The notes below the pieces were generated by a model. That model was not told the origin of the DNA and searched no databases. It worked only from the letters and a program-made list of their open reading frames with translations. Below, piece after piece: positions 8,133 to 16,907 of a stretch of DNA of 64,000 nt; within the stretch, counting starts at the first letter, position 1, and each line of letters starts with the position of its first letter. Position numbers and translations under genes: made by a program. Source of the DNA: Agrobacterium tumefaciens (lineage in GTDB: Bacteria > Pseudomonadota > Alphaproteobacteria > Rhizobiales > Rhizobiaceae); the NCBI GenBank assembly GCA_025559845.1, contig CP048469.1, forward strand, positions 434,001-498,000. The letters are read 5' to 3'.

Positions 8133-9281
8133 ATGCGTCGTCGGTCCTTTGCGTCCGTTGAAAAATGGGCTTCGCCCGTTGTGTTCGGCCTGGCCGCCTG
8201 GCTAGCCTTTCCGTCATTCGCCGCGCGGGCGGATCTGGCCTCGCTGCTGGCGGGGCTGGACAGGGGAGGCGAACAATGGCGGATGGTGCTGACCAATTCA
8301 CCGGCAGGTTCAGTTCATAACGCCTCGCTTGCATTTGATGAGGCCAAGGACACAACCCTCTCAGGCAGTGGCATGACCTTGCCGGATGGCCGAAAGGTTG
8401 CTTTCGTCACCAACAAGAAGGGTGAGGAAACGTCGCCGGACAGCGACCGCGTCAATCGCGCGGCAAAAAAGGGCCGGGTGGTCGCTACCGAGATCATGCA
8501 GCCGCCCAAAGCATTCACTGCAGGTTCCGTTCTACAGCGCACCAGCATGTTGGATATCGAGCCGTTGAAACGCCAGGACCGCGCCGGTTTCGTGAAATCG
8601 AAACGCAGCAATGACGTGGAACTGGCGTCTTTCTATTTCCGTCGTGAGGAAAAGAAGGCTGACAAATCAGTCTCTCCAATGCTGGCTGAACTGGTGACCA
8701 ATCGCACGCCGGATATTCTTGCCACCGCCTATGCACCGGCCGAGCCGGATTTTGCCCGCGAGTCGCCGTTTGATGCGATTCTCAAGAAGCCGGATGCGGG
8801 TCGCTTTGTGCCCAAAATCGGTGAAGGCGATCACGCCTGGGCCGCGACGGCTCTCCCAGCCGACGTCTTCTCCGCTGCCGAACAGCAGTGCCTTGCATCC
8901 GGCATCTATTTCGAGGCCCGAGGCGAGTCCGTCAAAGGTCAGGCGGCTGTGGCGCAGGTTATCCTGAACCGTGTGCGTAACCCCGCTTATCCAAAGACTA
9001 TTTGTGGTGTTGTTTATCAGAACCAGGATTGGCGCAATCGCTGCCAGTTTTCCTTTGCCTGTGACAACATCAGGGACCGCGTCAACTCGCAGCGCCACTG
9101 GAAGATGGCACGTGAGGTTGCGATGGCGACCACTTCCGGCAAGATCTGGCTGACCGAAGTGGGTTCAGCAACCCATTATCATGCGGTTTACGTGCGTCCC
9201 GCCTGGGGCAAGACGATGAAGAAGGTCGGGAGAATCGGCTTGCACGTCTTCTACCGGACGTATGGCGGCGGCTGGAGCTGA
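8133..9281 (+). CDS. SleB-type cell wall hydrolase, exported
   Basis: 382 residues from the ATG at 8133 (a GTG at 8085 would add 16). A basic N-terminus and hydrophobic stretch (about 12-35, ending FAARA) is a probable signal peptide or anchor. The middle is low-similarity; the C-terminal 140 residues are a Hydrolase_2/SleB domain: QQCLASGIYFEARGES with the catalytic Glu, AVAQVILNRVRNPAYP, and CQFSFACD. Related enzymes cleave peptidoglycan glycan strands; in alphaproteobacteria such proteins act in envelope remodelling. It is a single-gene unit between kup and the atp operon. Confidence 0.88.
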   Translation: MRRRSFASVEKWASPVVFGLAAWLAFPSFAARADLASLLAGLDRGGEQWRMVLTNSPAGSVHNASLAFDEAKDTTLSGSGMTLPDGRKVAFVTNKKGEETSPDSDRVNRAAKKGRVVATEIMQPPKAFTAGSVLQRTSMLDIEPLKRQDRAGFVKSKRSNDVELASFYFRREEKKADKSVSPMLAELVTNRTPDILATAYAPAEPDFARESPFDAILKKPDAGRFVPKIGEGDHAWAATALPADVFSAAEQQCLASGIYFEARGESVKGQAAVAQVILNRVRNPAYPKTICGVVYQNQDWRNRCQFSFACDNIRDRVNSQRHWKMAREVAMATTSGKIWLTEVGSATHYHAVYVRPAWGKTMKKVGRIGLHVFYRTYGGGWS

Positions 9282-9299
9282 TAAGCACCCGAAATTGTC

Positions 9300-9321
9300 G
9301 CATTTTTCGTGTCAAAAATGC
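9300..9321 (+). terminator. Hairpin after the cell wall hydrolase
   Basis: Perfect 8-bp stem GCATTTTT / AAAAATGC with a CGTGTC loop, 18 bases after the stop; the stem carries the U-rich part but no T-run follows. Confidence 0.4.
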
Positions 9322-9358
9322 CGATTCCCGCGACAAACATCACCTGCAAATGCCGATT
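9316..9358. repeat. 11-bp direct repeat upstream of the atp promoter
   Basis: AAATGCCGATT occurs at 9316-9326 and again at 9348-9358, 32 bases apart (about three helical turns), ending 60 bases before the -35 element. The first copy overlaps the preceding hairpin. Confidence 0.55.
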
Positions 9359-9418
9359 TTGGCGCAAGCCATTGTTTTTCAATGATTAATTTGTGCTGAA
9401 TCAAGCGGTGTCAGTGCC

Positions 9419-9447
9419 TTGACTACAGAAGCCCCTAAAACTATGTT
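9419..9447 (+). promoter_or_regulatory. Sigma-70 promoter of the F0 ATP synthase operon
   Basis: TTGACT (9419-9424, preceded by C) and TATGTT (9442-9447, preceded by C) with exactly 17 bases between. This fits the rhizobial housekeeping consensus CTTGAC-N17-CTATAT and is about 105 bases upstream of atpI. Confidence 0.75.
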
Positions 9448-9551
9448 GCGGCCGACTTCAGAGCGGGCTGGAACAGGCTTAATCCGTCACCGTTTACAAC
9501 TCCAAAGGGTTCTGGCATGGCTGGAACGGAGGAAATGGGCAGGATTTCGAG

Positions 9552-9917
9552 ATGACTAGCAACCGTAACGATAGTCTGGACGAGCGCCGCAAGCGCCTAG
9601 CCGATGAACTGGCGAAGGTGAAGGCGGAGGATGAGGCGGAAGAGAGGGCGGAGCGCAACGCAGCCGAAAGCCGAAAAGGCTTTGCGACGGCGATCAAGCT
9701 TTCCTCTGAGTTCATTTCGGCCATCTTGGTCGGCGCTATGCTGGGTTATCTTCTGGACTATTTTGCCGGCACGTCGCCGTGGGGGATGATCGTTCTTCTT
9801 CTTCTCGGTTTCTGCGCTGGCGTACTGAATGTGTTGCGCGCAGCAGGTGTGGTGGCAAAGCCGCCATTGCTGGAGAAGGCGGACAAAAAGGACGAGGGTG
9901 GAAAGCACGGTCTGTGA
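9552..9917 (+). CDS. atpI: ATP synthase protein I
   Basis: 121 residues: a charged, helical N-terminus (SLDERRKRLADELAKVKAED), then two membrane segments (about 47-68 and 76-98) and a Lys-rich tail. It matches the AtpI accessory proteins that head alphaproteobacterial F0 operons and help assemble the c-ring. Encoded 64 bases before atpB under the promoter at 9419-9447. Confidence 0.88.
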   Translation: MTSNRNDSLDERRKRLADELAKVKAEDEAEERAERNAAESRKGFATAIKLSSEFISAILVGAMLGYLLDYFAGTSPWGMIVLLLLGFCAGVLNVLRAAGVVAKPPLLEKADKKDEGGKHGL

Positions 9918-9981
9918 CCAGCTTTTCGGATAATTGAGAGATGGTGCCGCTACGCGCGGCGACAGGTAAAGAGGGCAGCCG

Positions 9982-10731
9982 GTGGCAAACGATCCGACCC
10001 ATCAGTTCTTGGTGCAGCCGATCATTCCGATCGAAATCGGTGGAGTCGATTTTTCGTTCACCAATGCGTCGCTTTTCATGGTCGCGACCGTCGCAGCCGC
10101 TTCAGGCTTTCTGTATTTCGCAACGTCGACGCGCGGTCTGATCCCGACCCGTATGCAGTCCGTCGCGGAAATGTCTTACGAATTCATCGCTTCGATGTTG
10201 CGTGAAGGCGCAGGCAAGAAGGGAATGGTCTTCTTCCCCTTCGTGTTCTCGCTGTTCATGTTCGTGCTGACCGCGAACCTTCTCGGCATGTTCCCGTATT
10301 TCTTCACGGTTACCAGCCAGATCATCGTTACCTTCGCGCTTGCCTGCCTGGTTATCGGTACGGTCATTGTCTACGGTTTCTACAAGCACGGCCTCCATTT
10401 CCTCGGCGTTTTCGCGCCGTCTGGTGTTCCGGCAGCACTCTTGCCGCTTGTCTCGGCAATTGAAGTGATTTCGTTCCTGTCCCGTCCGATCAGCCTCTCC
10501 GTTCGTCTCTTCGCGAACATGCTGGCCGGCCATATCACACTTAAAGTCTTCGCAGGCTTCGTTGCATCCATGAGCGCGCTCGGCGCGATCGGTGTCGGCG
10601 GCGCAATCCTGCCTCTTCTCATGACGGTCGCTATGACCGCTCTAGAATTTCTCGTTGCCTTCCTGCAAGCCTACGTCTTCGCGGTACTGACATGCATGTA
10701 CCTGAACGACGCCGTGCACGGTGGTCACTGA
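9982..10731 (+). CDS. atpB: F0 ATP synthase subunit a
   Basis: 249 residues, GTG start. A polytopic membrane protein with the essential Arg in [14 protein letters not shown] and the C-terminal [20 protein letters not shown] helix. It forms the proton half-channels against the c-ring. Second gene of atpI-atpB-atpE-atpF'-atpF; the F1 genes are not in the window, as is normal for this class, where F0 and F1 operons are separate. Confidence 0.97.
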   Translation: MANDPTHQFLVQPIIPIEIGGVDFSFTNASLFMVATVAAASGFLYFATSTRGLIPTRMQSVAEMSYEFIASMLREGAGKKGMVFFPFVFSLFMFVLTANLLGMFPYFFTVTSQIIVTFALACLVIGTVIVYGFYKHGLHFLGVFAPSGVPAALLPLVSAIEVISFLSRPISLSVRLFANMLAGHITLKVFAGFVASMSALGAIGVGGAILPLLMTVAMTALEFLVAFLQAYVFAVLTCMYLNDAVHGGH

Positions 10732-10803
10732 GAAGTAAAGTCGCTGGCCCCGGCAATCGGGTGTCAAAAACAGCCGCAAACAACCATTTCGAAGGAGTCT
10801 CAC

Positions 10804-11031
10804 ATGGAAGCGGAAGCAGCAAAGTTCATCGGCGCAGGTCTCGCATGCCTCGGCATGGCTGGTACGTCTCTCGCACTCGGCCGTATCTTCGGTGATTACC
10901 TGTCCGGCGCACTGCGCAACCCGTCTGCTGCTGACAGCCAGTTCGGCCGTCTGGTATTCGGCTTCGCCGTTACGGAAGCTCTGGGCATTTTCTCGCTGCT
11001 CGTTGCTCTCCTTCTCCTGTTCGCTGTCTAA
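10804..11031 (+). CDS. atpE: F0 ATP synthase subunit c
   Basis: 75 residues: two transmembrane helices joined by the polar loop RNPSAADSQ (38-46). The proton-binding carboxylate is Glu58 in FAVTEALGIF. It forms the rotating c-ring. A very good AAGGAG precedes the start, in line with the high copy number of this subunit. Confidence 0.97.
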   Translation: MEAEAAKFIGAGLACLGMAGTSLALGRIFGDYLSGALRNPSAADSQFGRLVFGFAVTEALGIFSLLVALLLLFAV

Positions 11032-11111
11032 TATCGGCATCAGGTTTGGATCACGGCTCGCAGATCAGCGTGCCGTGATCCTTCGCATTTGCAGTACCCC
11101 TGGAGGTGAGC

Positions 11112-11750
11112 ATGTTCGTGACCGAGGCTTTTGCCCAGTCAGCACCGGCGTCAACTGAAACGACGACGCAAACACCGGCTGCAGGCCACGCAGCCCCGGA
11201 AGCAACGCATACGGAAACCGGCGTGGCGCATGGCGCCGAACACGGTTCCGGCGTATTTCCGCCGTTCGACCAGTCGACATATGCATCCCAGCTTCTCTGG
11301 CTGGCCATTACGTTCGGCCTTTTCTACGTGCTCATGCAAAAGGTCATCGTACCGCGCGTCGGCAGCATCCTTGAAGATCGCCACGGGCGCATCGCACAGG
11401 ATCTCGACGAAGCGGCCCGGCTGAAGTCGGAAGCCGACGCAGCCGTCGAAACCTATGAAAAAGAACTTGCTGCTGCACGTGCAAAGGCGAGCTCTATCGG
11501 TTCTGCTGCTCGCGACGCCGCAAAGGCGAAAGCGGACGCTGACCGTGTTGCCATCGAGGCAGACCTTGCGGACAAGCTCGCAGCCGCTGAAAAGCGCATT
11601 GCCAGCATCAAGGAACAGGCTTTTGCCGACGTCGGTAATATTGCCGAAGAAACCGCGACCGCGATCGTTGACCAACTGGTTGGCGCCAAGGTCAAGGACA
11701 CAGACGTTAAGGCTGCTGTTGCTGCCGCTTCGGAAGTGAAGGGAGTCTGA
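11112..11750 (+). CDS. atpG: F0 ATP synthase subunit b' (diverged b)
   Basis: 212 residues from the ATG at 11112, five bases after GGAGG; a GTG at 11106 overlaps the Shine-Dalgarno and is less likely. The long Ala/Thr/His-rich N-terminal extension (about 1-60) precedes one membrane helix ([20 protein letters not shown]) and a long Ala/Lys/Glu coiled coil. Alphaproteobacteria build the peripheral stalk from a b/b' heterodimer; this first copy with an extension is the b' type. The stop and the next start (atpF) are separated by two bases. Confidence 0.93.
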   Translation: MFVTEAFAQSAPASTETTTQTPAAGHAAPEATHTETGVAHGAEHGSGVFPPFDQSTYASQLLWLAITFGLFYVLMQKVIVPRVGSILEDRHGRIAQDLDEAARLKSEADAAVETYEKELAAARAKASSIGSAARDAAKAKADADRVAIEADLADKLAAAEKRIASIKEQAFADVGNIAEETATAIVDQLVGAKVKDTDVKAAVAAASEVKGV

Positions 11751-11752
11751 TC

Positions 11753-12238
11753 ATGGCGTTTGATGCATCATTTTTCGCTCTCGTCGGTCTCGTTCTCTTC
11801 TTCGTGCTGATTGCCTACCTCAAGGTTCCGGGCATGCTGGCGAAGTCGCTCGACGAGCGCGCGCAGAACATCACTGAGGAACTGGCGGAAGCCAAGCGCC
11901 TGCGTGAAGAGGCTCAGCATCTGCTGGCCGAATACCAGCGCAAGCGTAAGGAAGCTGAAGCCGAAGCTGCTGGCATTGTTGCCGCGGCTGAGCGTGAAGC
12001 GGCTGCTCTGACGGCTGAGGCAAAGGCAAAGACGGAAGAATTCGTCGCACGCCGTACGGCTCTTTCCGAGCAGAAGATCAAGCAGGCCGAAGAAGACGCC
12101 ATTGGCGCTGTTCGTTCTGCTGCTGTCGACATCGCGATTGCGGCGTCCGAGAAGCTGATTGCCGACAAGACGACGGCTGCTGCGAAAGCAAAGCTTTTCA
12201 CCGCCACCATCGGCGAAGTGAAGTCGAAGCTGAACTAA
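11753..12238 (+). CDS. atpF: F0 ATP synthase subunit b
   Basis: 161 residues: one N-terminal membrane helix (FFALVGLVLFFVLIAYL) and an uninterrupted charged coiled coil to the C-terminus. Partner of the b' subunit encoded directly upstream in the stalk linking F0 to F1. Last gene of the operon; a strong terminator follows within 25 bases. Confidence 0.95.
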   Translation: MAFDASFFALVGLVLFFVLIAYLKVPGMLAKSLDERAQNITEELAEAKRLREEAQHLLAEYQRKRKEAEAEAAGIVAAAEREAAALTAEAKAKTEEFVARRTALSEQKIKQAEEDAIGAVRSAAVDIAIAASEKLIADKTTAAAKAKLFTATIGEVKSKLN

Positions 12239-12262
12239 GTTTCCTTCAGTTGTAATTAAAAG

Positions 12263-12293
12263 AACCCCTCCGGCTTGCCGCGAGGGGTTTTTT
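12263..12293 (+). terminator. Terminator of the F0 ATP synthase operon
   Basis: AACCCCTC (12263-12270) pairs with GAGGGGTT (12282-12289), followed by a run of T to 12293. An inner GGC/GCC can extend the stem. Confidence 0.88.
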
Positions 12294-12509
12294 GTTTCGC
12301 GTATTGGCGATGCGCCAGATGTGTTCGCGACCGTCCATAAACAAGCGGATTGCGGCGAGCAGTCATCTGTTTTCGTGACGAAGACGTGCACACACCAAAC
12401 TCAGGGCGTTTCGCCGCTGGGCCATAAAAAATGCCGAGGTCATTCGATGAAGGCATCCCTTCAAAAGAAGAACCCAATGATCTACCGGCGGGAACGTCTG
12501 CGGTCTTGC

Positions 12510-13163
12510 TCAGTCCTGGCGCAGTGGCCGAAAGCTCATGCGATGCAGTGGGCAGGGGCCATGATCGTCAATGGCGCGCAGATGGGCGGCTGTGCCATAG
12601 CCCGCATGCCCCTCGAAGCCATAGGCGGGGTGCACCTGCGCGGCACGCTCCATCATCCTGTCCCTTGTGACCTTGGCAATAATCGACGCTGCGGCAATCG
12701 ATAGCGAACGGCTGTCGCCTTTAATGACAGCCTTTGACCGGCAGGCGATGCCGGGGGGCATATCGCGTCCATCCGCCAAAACGAGAGATGGCGACACGGG
12801 AAGACCGAGCACGGCGCGTCGCATCGCGTCAAGGCTGGCGCGCAGGATGTTCATGTCATCGATCAGTGCTGGACCGGAGGAAGCGATGGAAACAAGCGAG
12901 GTTTCCATGATCTGTTTGAACAGCGCTTCTCGTTTTGCCTTGGAAAGCTTTTTTGAATCGTTGAGACCAGACGGAATATTGTCGGGGTCGAGAATAACGG
13001 CGGCTGCGACAACAGGCCCCGCAAGCGGTCCGCGCCCGGCCTCATCAGTCCCGGCAACGGGCCACAATCCGCCAGCCTTCGCCTCCAGTTCCAGGGAAAA
13101 ATCCGGACCAGTGTCCAGCAGGTCGAAAAGAGCGGGAGAATCGGATGCGGTGCGGCGTTTCAT
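12510..13163 (-). CDS. rnhB: Ribonuclease HII
   Basis: 217 residues from ATG 13163; an open extension of 59 codons upstream has no family similarity. The RNase HII core starts at [15 protein letters not shown] with the metal-binding Asp40 and Glu41, followed by [12 protein letters not shown] and the C-terminal [15 protein letters not shown] and [14 protein letters not shown] motifs. It removes RNA from RNA-DNA hybrids and misincorporated ribonucleotides. Converges with the atp operon on the other strand. In several rhizobia ccrM is next to rnhB; here no methylase gene follows. Confidence 0.95.
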   Translation of the reverse strand: MKRRTASDSPALFDLLDTGPDFSLELEAKAGGLWPVAGTDEAGRGPLAGPVVAAAVILDPDNIPSGLNDSKKLSKAKREALFKQIMETSLVSIASSGPALIDDMNILRASLDAMRRAVLGLPVSPSLVLADGRDMPPGIACRSKAVIKGDSRSLSIAAASIIAKVTRDRMMERAAQVHPAYGFEGHAGYGTAAHLRAIDDHGPCPLHRMSFRPLRQD

Positions 13164-13467
13164 GCGGCAGAAACTGGCACACACACCCGATCTCCTGCAA
13201 GCCCCCGGAAAGCGAGCGATGGGAAACAACCGGCCGATCAAGGGGCGTGGCGGGCTGCATCCACAGGTCTTCATGACCGTGATCCTCCAATGGGGCGGCA
13301 GGAGGAGTGATCGCACGCGAGGCGGCGGTTCCGGGGACATTATGACCGGCGCACCAGGGAAAACGCGTCGGACATTTCATTCAGCGTGTCGTGCAAAAGC
13401 ATTGAGCGATTCAACGCTGACGACATGCGCGAAAACAGGCATCTGACGCGGGATATCCCCGCGCAGG
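13164..13467. other. Non-coding gap between rnhB and the radical SAM gene
   Basis: 304 bases without a supported gene. A short stem CGCGGG (13447-13452) / CCCGCG (13458-13463) lies just after the end of the radical SAM gene and may help terminate it. The forward open frame crossing this gap is the complement of rnhB. Confidence 0.5.
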
Positions 13468-14625
13468 TTAAAGTAGAGAAAGCTGTACGCCGGAACCCCC
13501 CGGTGGTTTGAACAGATCGTCGCGGAGAAGAATGCCGCGACGCACCAGTCCGAGCCGCTTCGTTGCCATTTCGAACCGCCGTCCAATCTGCCAGGCGTAA
13601 GGACCTGCGCCCTTCATGCGCTTGCCGAACTCGGCGTCGTAATCCTTGCCGTCACGCATGGAGCGAACGAGTGACATCACATGCCGGTAGCGGTCAGGAT
13701 AATTCCGTAGCAGCCAGTCGCGAAACAGCGGACTGACTTCCAGTGGTAAACGCAACAACACGTAAGACGCCTCTGTGGCACCGGCGGCTTTGCCGGCTTC
13801 CAGTATCCGCTCGATCTCGTGGTCGTTGAGAGCAGGTATAACAGGCGCCATCATCACGGCTGAGGGAATGCCTGCGTCCGTCAAAGTCTTGATCGCCTCA
13901 AGCCGTTTTGCCGGTGTAGAGGCGCGTGGTTCCATCGTGCGCGCCAGCTTGCGGTCAAGTGTGGTAACCGAGATGCCGACCTTGACGAGCCCCTTACTCG
14001 CCAGGGGAGCGAGGATATCGATATCCCGTGTAATCAGCGCGGATTTGGTAACGATGGCGACGGGATGATCCGCCTCCGCGAGAACCTCGAGAATCTGGCG
14101 CATGATGCGCCATTCGCGCTCGATTGGCTGATAGGGGTCGGTATTGGTGCCGATGGCGATGACACGCGGCTTGTAGCCGGGCTTTCCGAGTTCTCTTTCA
14201 AGCAGCTTTGCCGCATCTGGCTTGGCAAACAGTTTCGATTCAAAATCCAATCCGGCAGACAGCCCCATATAGCTGTGTGTCGGGCGAGCAAAACAATAGA
14301 TGCAGCCGTGTTCGCAGCCGCGGTAGGGATTGATGGAACGATCAAAAGGAATGTCCGGTGACTCGTTACGGGTGATGATAGAGCGTGGCTTTTCGACCTG
14401 CACTTCGGTGCGGAACTCCGGCATGTCTTCAAGCGTCTGCCAGCCATCGTCGAACACTTCATGCTGCAATTGCTCGAAGCGCCCGCCTGGATTGATGCCG
14501 GCCGCGCGTCCGCGCCGGCGGTCGATCTCGATGCGCAAGCCCGATGCGTCGGCCATCGCGTTGGCAATATCCTGCGTATAGCCAGGCTGAAAGGCAGCCT
14601 CGCCCGAAAGCATATGGTCTCTCAT
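13468..14625 (-). CDS. PA0069/SplB-like radical SAM protein
   Basis: 385 residues from ATG 14625, chosen because AAGGAG stands seven bases upstream; a TTG/ATG extension to 14664 has no such signal. The radical SAM cluster is C104-X3-C108-X2-C111 in RGCEHGCIYCFARP, followed by the IGTNTDPYQPIE segment typical of the PA0069/Rv2578c group, which resembles spore photoproduct lyase but has no established substrate in non-sporeformers. Monocistronic on the reverse strand. Confidence 0.88.
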   Translation of the reverse strand: MRDHMLSGEAAFQPGYTQDIANAMADASGLRIEIDRRRGRAAGINPGGRFEQLQHEVFDDGWQTLEDMPEFRTEVQVEKPRSIITRNESPDIPFDRSINPYRGCEHGCIYCFARPTHSYMGLSAGLDFESKLFAKPDAAKLLERELGKPGYKPRVIAIGTNTDPYQPIEREWRIMRQILEVLAEADHPVAIVTKSALITRDIDILAPLASKGLVKVGISVTTLDRKLARTMEPRASTPAKRLEAIKTLTDAGIPSAVMMAPVIPALNDHEIERILEAGKAAGATEASYVLLRLPLEVSPLFRDWLLRNYPDRYRHVMSLVRSMRDGKDYDAEFGKRMKGAGPYAWQIGRRFEMATKRLGLVRRGILLRDDLFKPPGGSGVQLSLL

Positions 14626-14905
14626 CTGGGTGCTCCTTAGAGCGCATGTGCCGAAAAGGCCCATGAAACGCCCTAAACCGTTCCTCGCCGGACAGCGACT
14701 TCATCGCCTCTCCGAATGATTAAATTCCTACTGCAAAAAAGAGAACAATACAAGAACAAAATATCGTTGATCGCATATCATGCTCGCCGGTTGTGATGCC
14801 ACGCGGGCAAATATGGCGTCGCCATCGGGCGTTAATTTTAATGGAAGAGATCCTGTTTTCGAAATGCTGGTGCAGTGGCAATTTATTGTGCGATGCGTTA
14901 AAGCT

Positions 14906-15430
14906 ATGCACATGTTGACAGTCATAATGGAATGCCGGGATCAGGAACCGGAACTGGCGCACACGCTTTCAGCGCTGGTGACCGGCGCTGTTGAAGGGCT
15001 GGTAAGCGATGTGGTGATCCTAGATCACGGTTCGCGCGATGGATCGTCGCGCGTGGCCGATGCCGCTGGCTGCCGTTTTTATGTGCAGTGGGACATTGAT
15101 GACGTCATGCGCTCTGTCCGCGGCGAGTGGATTTTACTGGTGGAGCCGGGGGCACGGCCACAGACCGGTTGGATCGAAGATATTCTCGAATATGTCTCGA
15201 TCAACAAGTCGCCAGCACGGTTTTCGCCGTCGCGACATTACAAACGCTCGTTCTTCAGTCGCATAGCGCGGCGTCAGCCGCCTTTGGAATATGGCTATCT
15301 CATGCCGAAGAAGCACGCCATGACGATTGCCAAACCCGGCATGAACCTGTCGCAGCTCGTGCACGCGCAAAAGCCACGCCGCCTGACAGCGGAACTGATA
15401 CCATCGTGGGTCTTGAACGATGCGCGCTAA
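14906..15430 (+). CDS. Glycosyltransferase-family-2-like protein, short and lacking a clear DxD
   Basis: 174 residues from ATG 14906 (or 14912). The segment LVSDVVILDHGSRDGSSRVADAAG (in parts, residues 32-56) follows the N-terminal nucleotide-binding pattern of GT-A glycosyltransferases (D40-HGS-RDGS). Where active GT2 enzymes carry the metal-binding DxD, this protein reads LLVEPGARP (77-85), and the acceptor half is mostly missing. It may be a regulatory or degenerate relative; function unknown. Convergent with moaB, 25 bases apart. The upstream 150 bases are AT-rich, possibly a promoter. Confidence 0.65.
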   Translation: MHMLTVIMECRDQEPELAHTLSALVTGAVEGLVSDVVILDHGSRDGSSRVADAAGCRFYVQWDIDDVMRSVRGEWILLVEPGARPQTGWIEDILEYVSINKSPARFSPSRHYKRSFFSRIARRQPPLEYGYLMPKKHAMTIAKPGMNLSQLVHAQKPRRLTAELIPSWVLNDAR

Positions 15431-15455
15431 TTGACGAAGAGATCGCTGGTGGCGG

Positions 15456-15995
15456 TTACGATTTGTCGCGTTTGAGATGTTCATCCAGTCGCGGCATGAT
15501 TTCCACGAAATTGCATGGCATGTGTCGGTAATCGAGCTGCGCCTTGATGATGCCGTCCCAGGCGTCTTTACAGGCGCCGGGCGAACCGGGCAAAACGAAG
15601 ATGAAGGTGGCATTGGCGACCCCTCCCGTTGCCCTGGACTGGATGGTCGAGGTTCCGATCTTGTCGTAGGAAATGCGGTGGAACACTTCCGAGAAACCGT
15701 CCATCCGTTTTTCGAACAAGGGTTCCAGAGCCTCCGGCGTGACGTCGCGCCCGGTAAAGCCCGTGCCACCCGTGGTGATGACGACATCCACGTCGTCCGA
15801 AAGCGTCCAATCGCGTACGGTTTCAAAAATCGCTGACTTGTCGTCCGGCACGATGGCGCGTGCAAAGAGCCGATGACCGGCCTCGGTGATCCGCGCTGCA
15901 AGTGTATCGCCCGACTTGTCGTTTTCCAGCGTTCGCGTGTCAGAAACAGTCAGAACCGCGATGCCGACAGGAATGAAAGGTCTTTCGTTTGTCAT
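15456..15995 (-). CDS. moaB: Molybdenum cofactor biosynthesis protein MoaB
   Basis: 179 residues, the normal size. The MoCF-biosynthesis fold is marked by IAVLTVSDTRTLENDKSGD near the N-terminus, the molybdopterin-binding VVITTGGTGFTGRDVTPEA and ATFIFVLPGSPGACKDAWD. The family adenylylates molybdopterin before Mo insertion, or is a paralogue of that step. Follows ispE on the same strand after 27 bases, so it may be read from the TPR-ispE unit. Confidence 0.93.
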   Translation of the reverse strand: MTNERPFIPVGIAVLTVSDTRTLENDKSGDTLAARITEAGHRLFARAIVPDDKSAIFETVRDWTLSDDVDVVITTGGTGFTGRDVTPEALEPLFEKRMDGFSEVFHRISYDKIGTSTIQSRATGGVANATFIFVLPGSPGACKDAWDGIIKAQLDYRHMPCNFVEIMPRLDEHLKRDKS

Positions 15996-16022
15996 GGCAT
16001 CGCCCTCGTTATGGATTGATCG

Positions 16023-16901
16023 TCAAATCGTTTGCGTGGCTTGAAAATACCAGTCCGGTTTCTGGTTCCTAAGGGATATTTCGGCTGCCTTGGCTGCATC
16101 AAGAGACTGAAAAAGGCCAAAGCAGGTCGCGCCGGAACCGGACATGCGGACGATTGTGGCGTCGTGCTGCGCGAGCAAGGCTGAAATCTCAGAGATTTCC
16201 GGCAAGAGGGCTCTGGCTGGTGCTTCAAGATCGTTGCGGCTTTCAGCAACGAATGTCAGCCAGTCTGTCTGTGGCTTTGCAGGCAGGGCAGGGTTGCTCT
16301 TGTTTTCTAAGCGTCGGAAAATGTCCGGTGTCGAAACAGCCATCAACGGGTTGGCGAGCACCAGAAAAAGCTTCGGAAGATCGGTGATCACCTCGATTTC
16401 TTCGCCGATGCCGCGGGCAATCAGCGATTGGCTTTTAAGGCACATCGGGACATCTGCACCCAGCCGCAAAGCAATCTTTTCAAGCGATGCCGGATCGATT
16501 TTTGCATTCCAGTGTCGCAACAGACCGCGCAAGGTCGCAGCTGCATCTGCAGAACCTCCGCCGATACCGGAAGCCACGGGCAGATTCTTTTCAAGATGAA
16601 TTTCGACGGGCCGTATGTCGGTGCCCGCAAGAGCCTCGCGCAGCAGGTCGCGTGCACGGGTAACGAGGTTGTTGTTGCCGTCGCCAGCGCGAAGCACCTC
16701 GCCAAACGAACCGGAAATCGAAAAACTGTCCTCATTCGCATCGCGGATGCGAATCACATCGCCTGCGTCGGTGAAGGTCACCAGCGTTTCCAGAAGATGA
16801 TAACCATCGGCCCGTTGGCCGGTCACATGCAGGGCGAGATTGATCTTGGCCGGAGCGGTTTCGATTGTCTCGACCGCTCCGGAAACGTCATTCGCTTGCA
16901 T
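16023..16901 (-). CDS. ispE: 4-diphosphocytidyl-2-C-methyl-D-erythritol kinase
   Basis: 292 residues. GHMP-kinase features: APAKINLALHVTGQRADGYH at the N-terminus, the ATP loop LPVASGIGGGSADAAA, and the C-terminal VRMSGSGATCFGLF. It phosphorylates CDP-methylerythritol in the MEP isoprenoid pathway, the same pathway served by dxs at 59-61 kb; the prenyl synthase 2 kb upstream uses its product. Starts six bases after the TPR gene stop, so they form one transcript. Confidence 0.95.
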   Translation of the reverse strand: MQANDVSGAVETIETAPAKINLALHVTGQRADGYHLLETLVTFTDAGDVIRIRDANEDSFSISGSFGEVLRAGDGNNNLVTRARDLLREALAGTDIRPVEIHLEKNLPVASGIGGGSADAAATLRGLLRHWNAKIDPASLEKIALRLGADVPMCLKSQSLIARGIGEEIEVITDLPKLFLVLANPLMAVSTPDIFRRLENKSNPALPAKPQTDWLTFVAESRNDLEAPARALLPEISEISALLAQHDATIVRMSGSGATCFGLFQSLDAAKAAEISLRNQKPDWYFQATQTI

Positions 16902-16907
16902 GCCGCG

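Noticed and set aside
12667..13446. 259-codon forward open frame over rnhB
   Set aside because: RNase HII motifs are on the reverse strand; the forward frame has no ribosome binding site and no family features.
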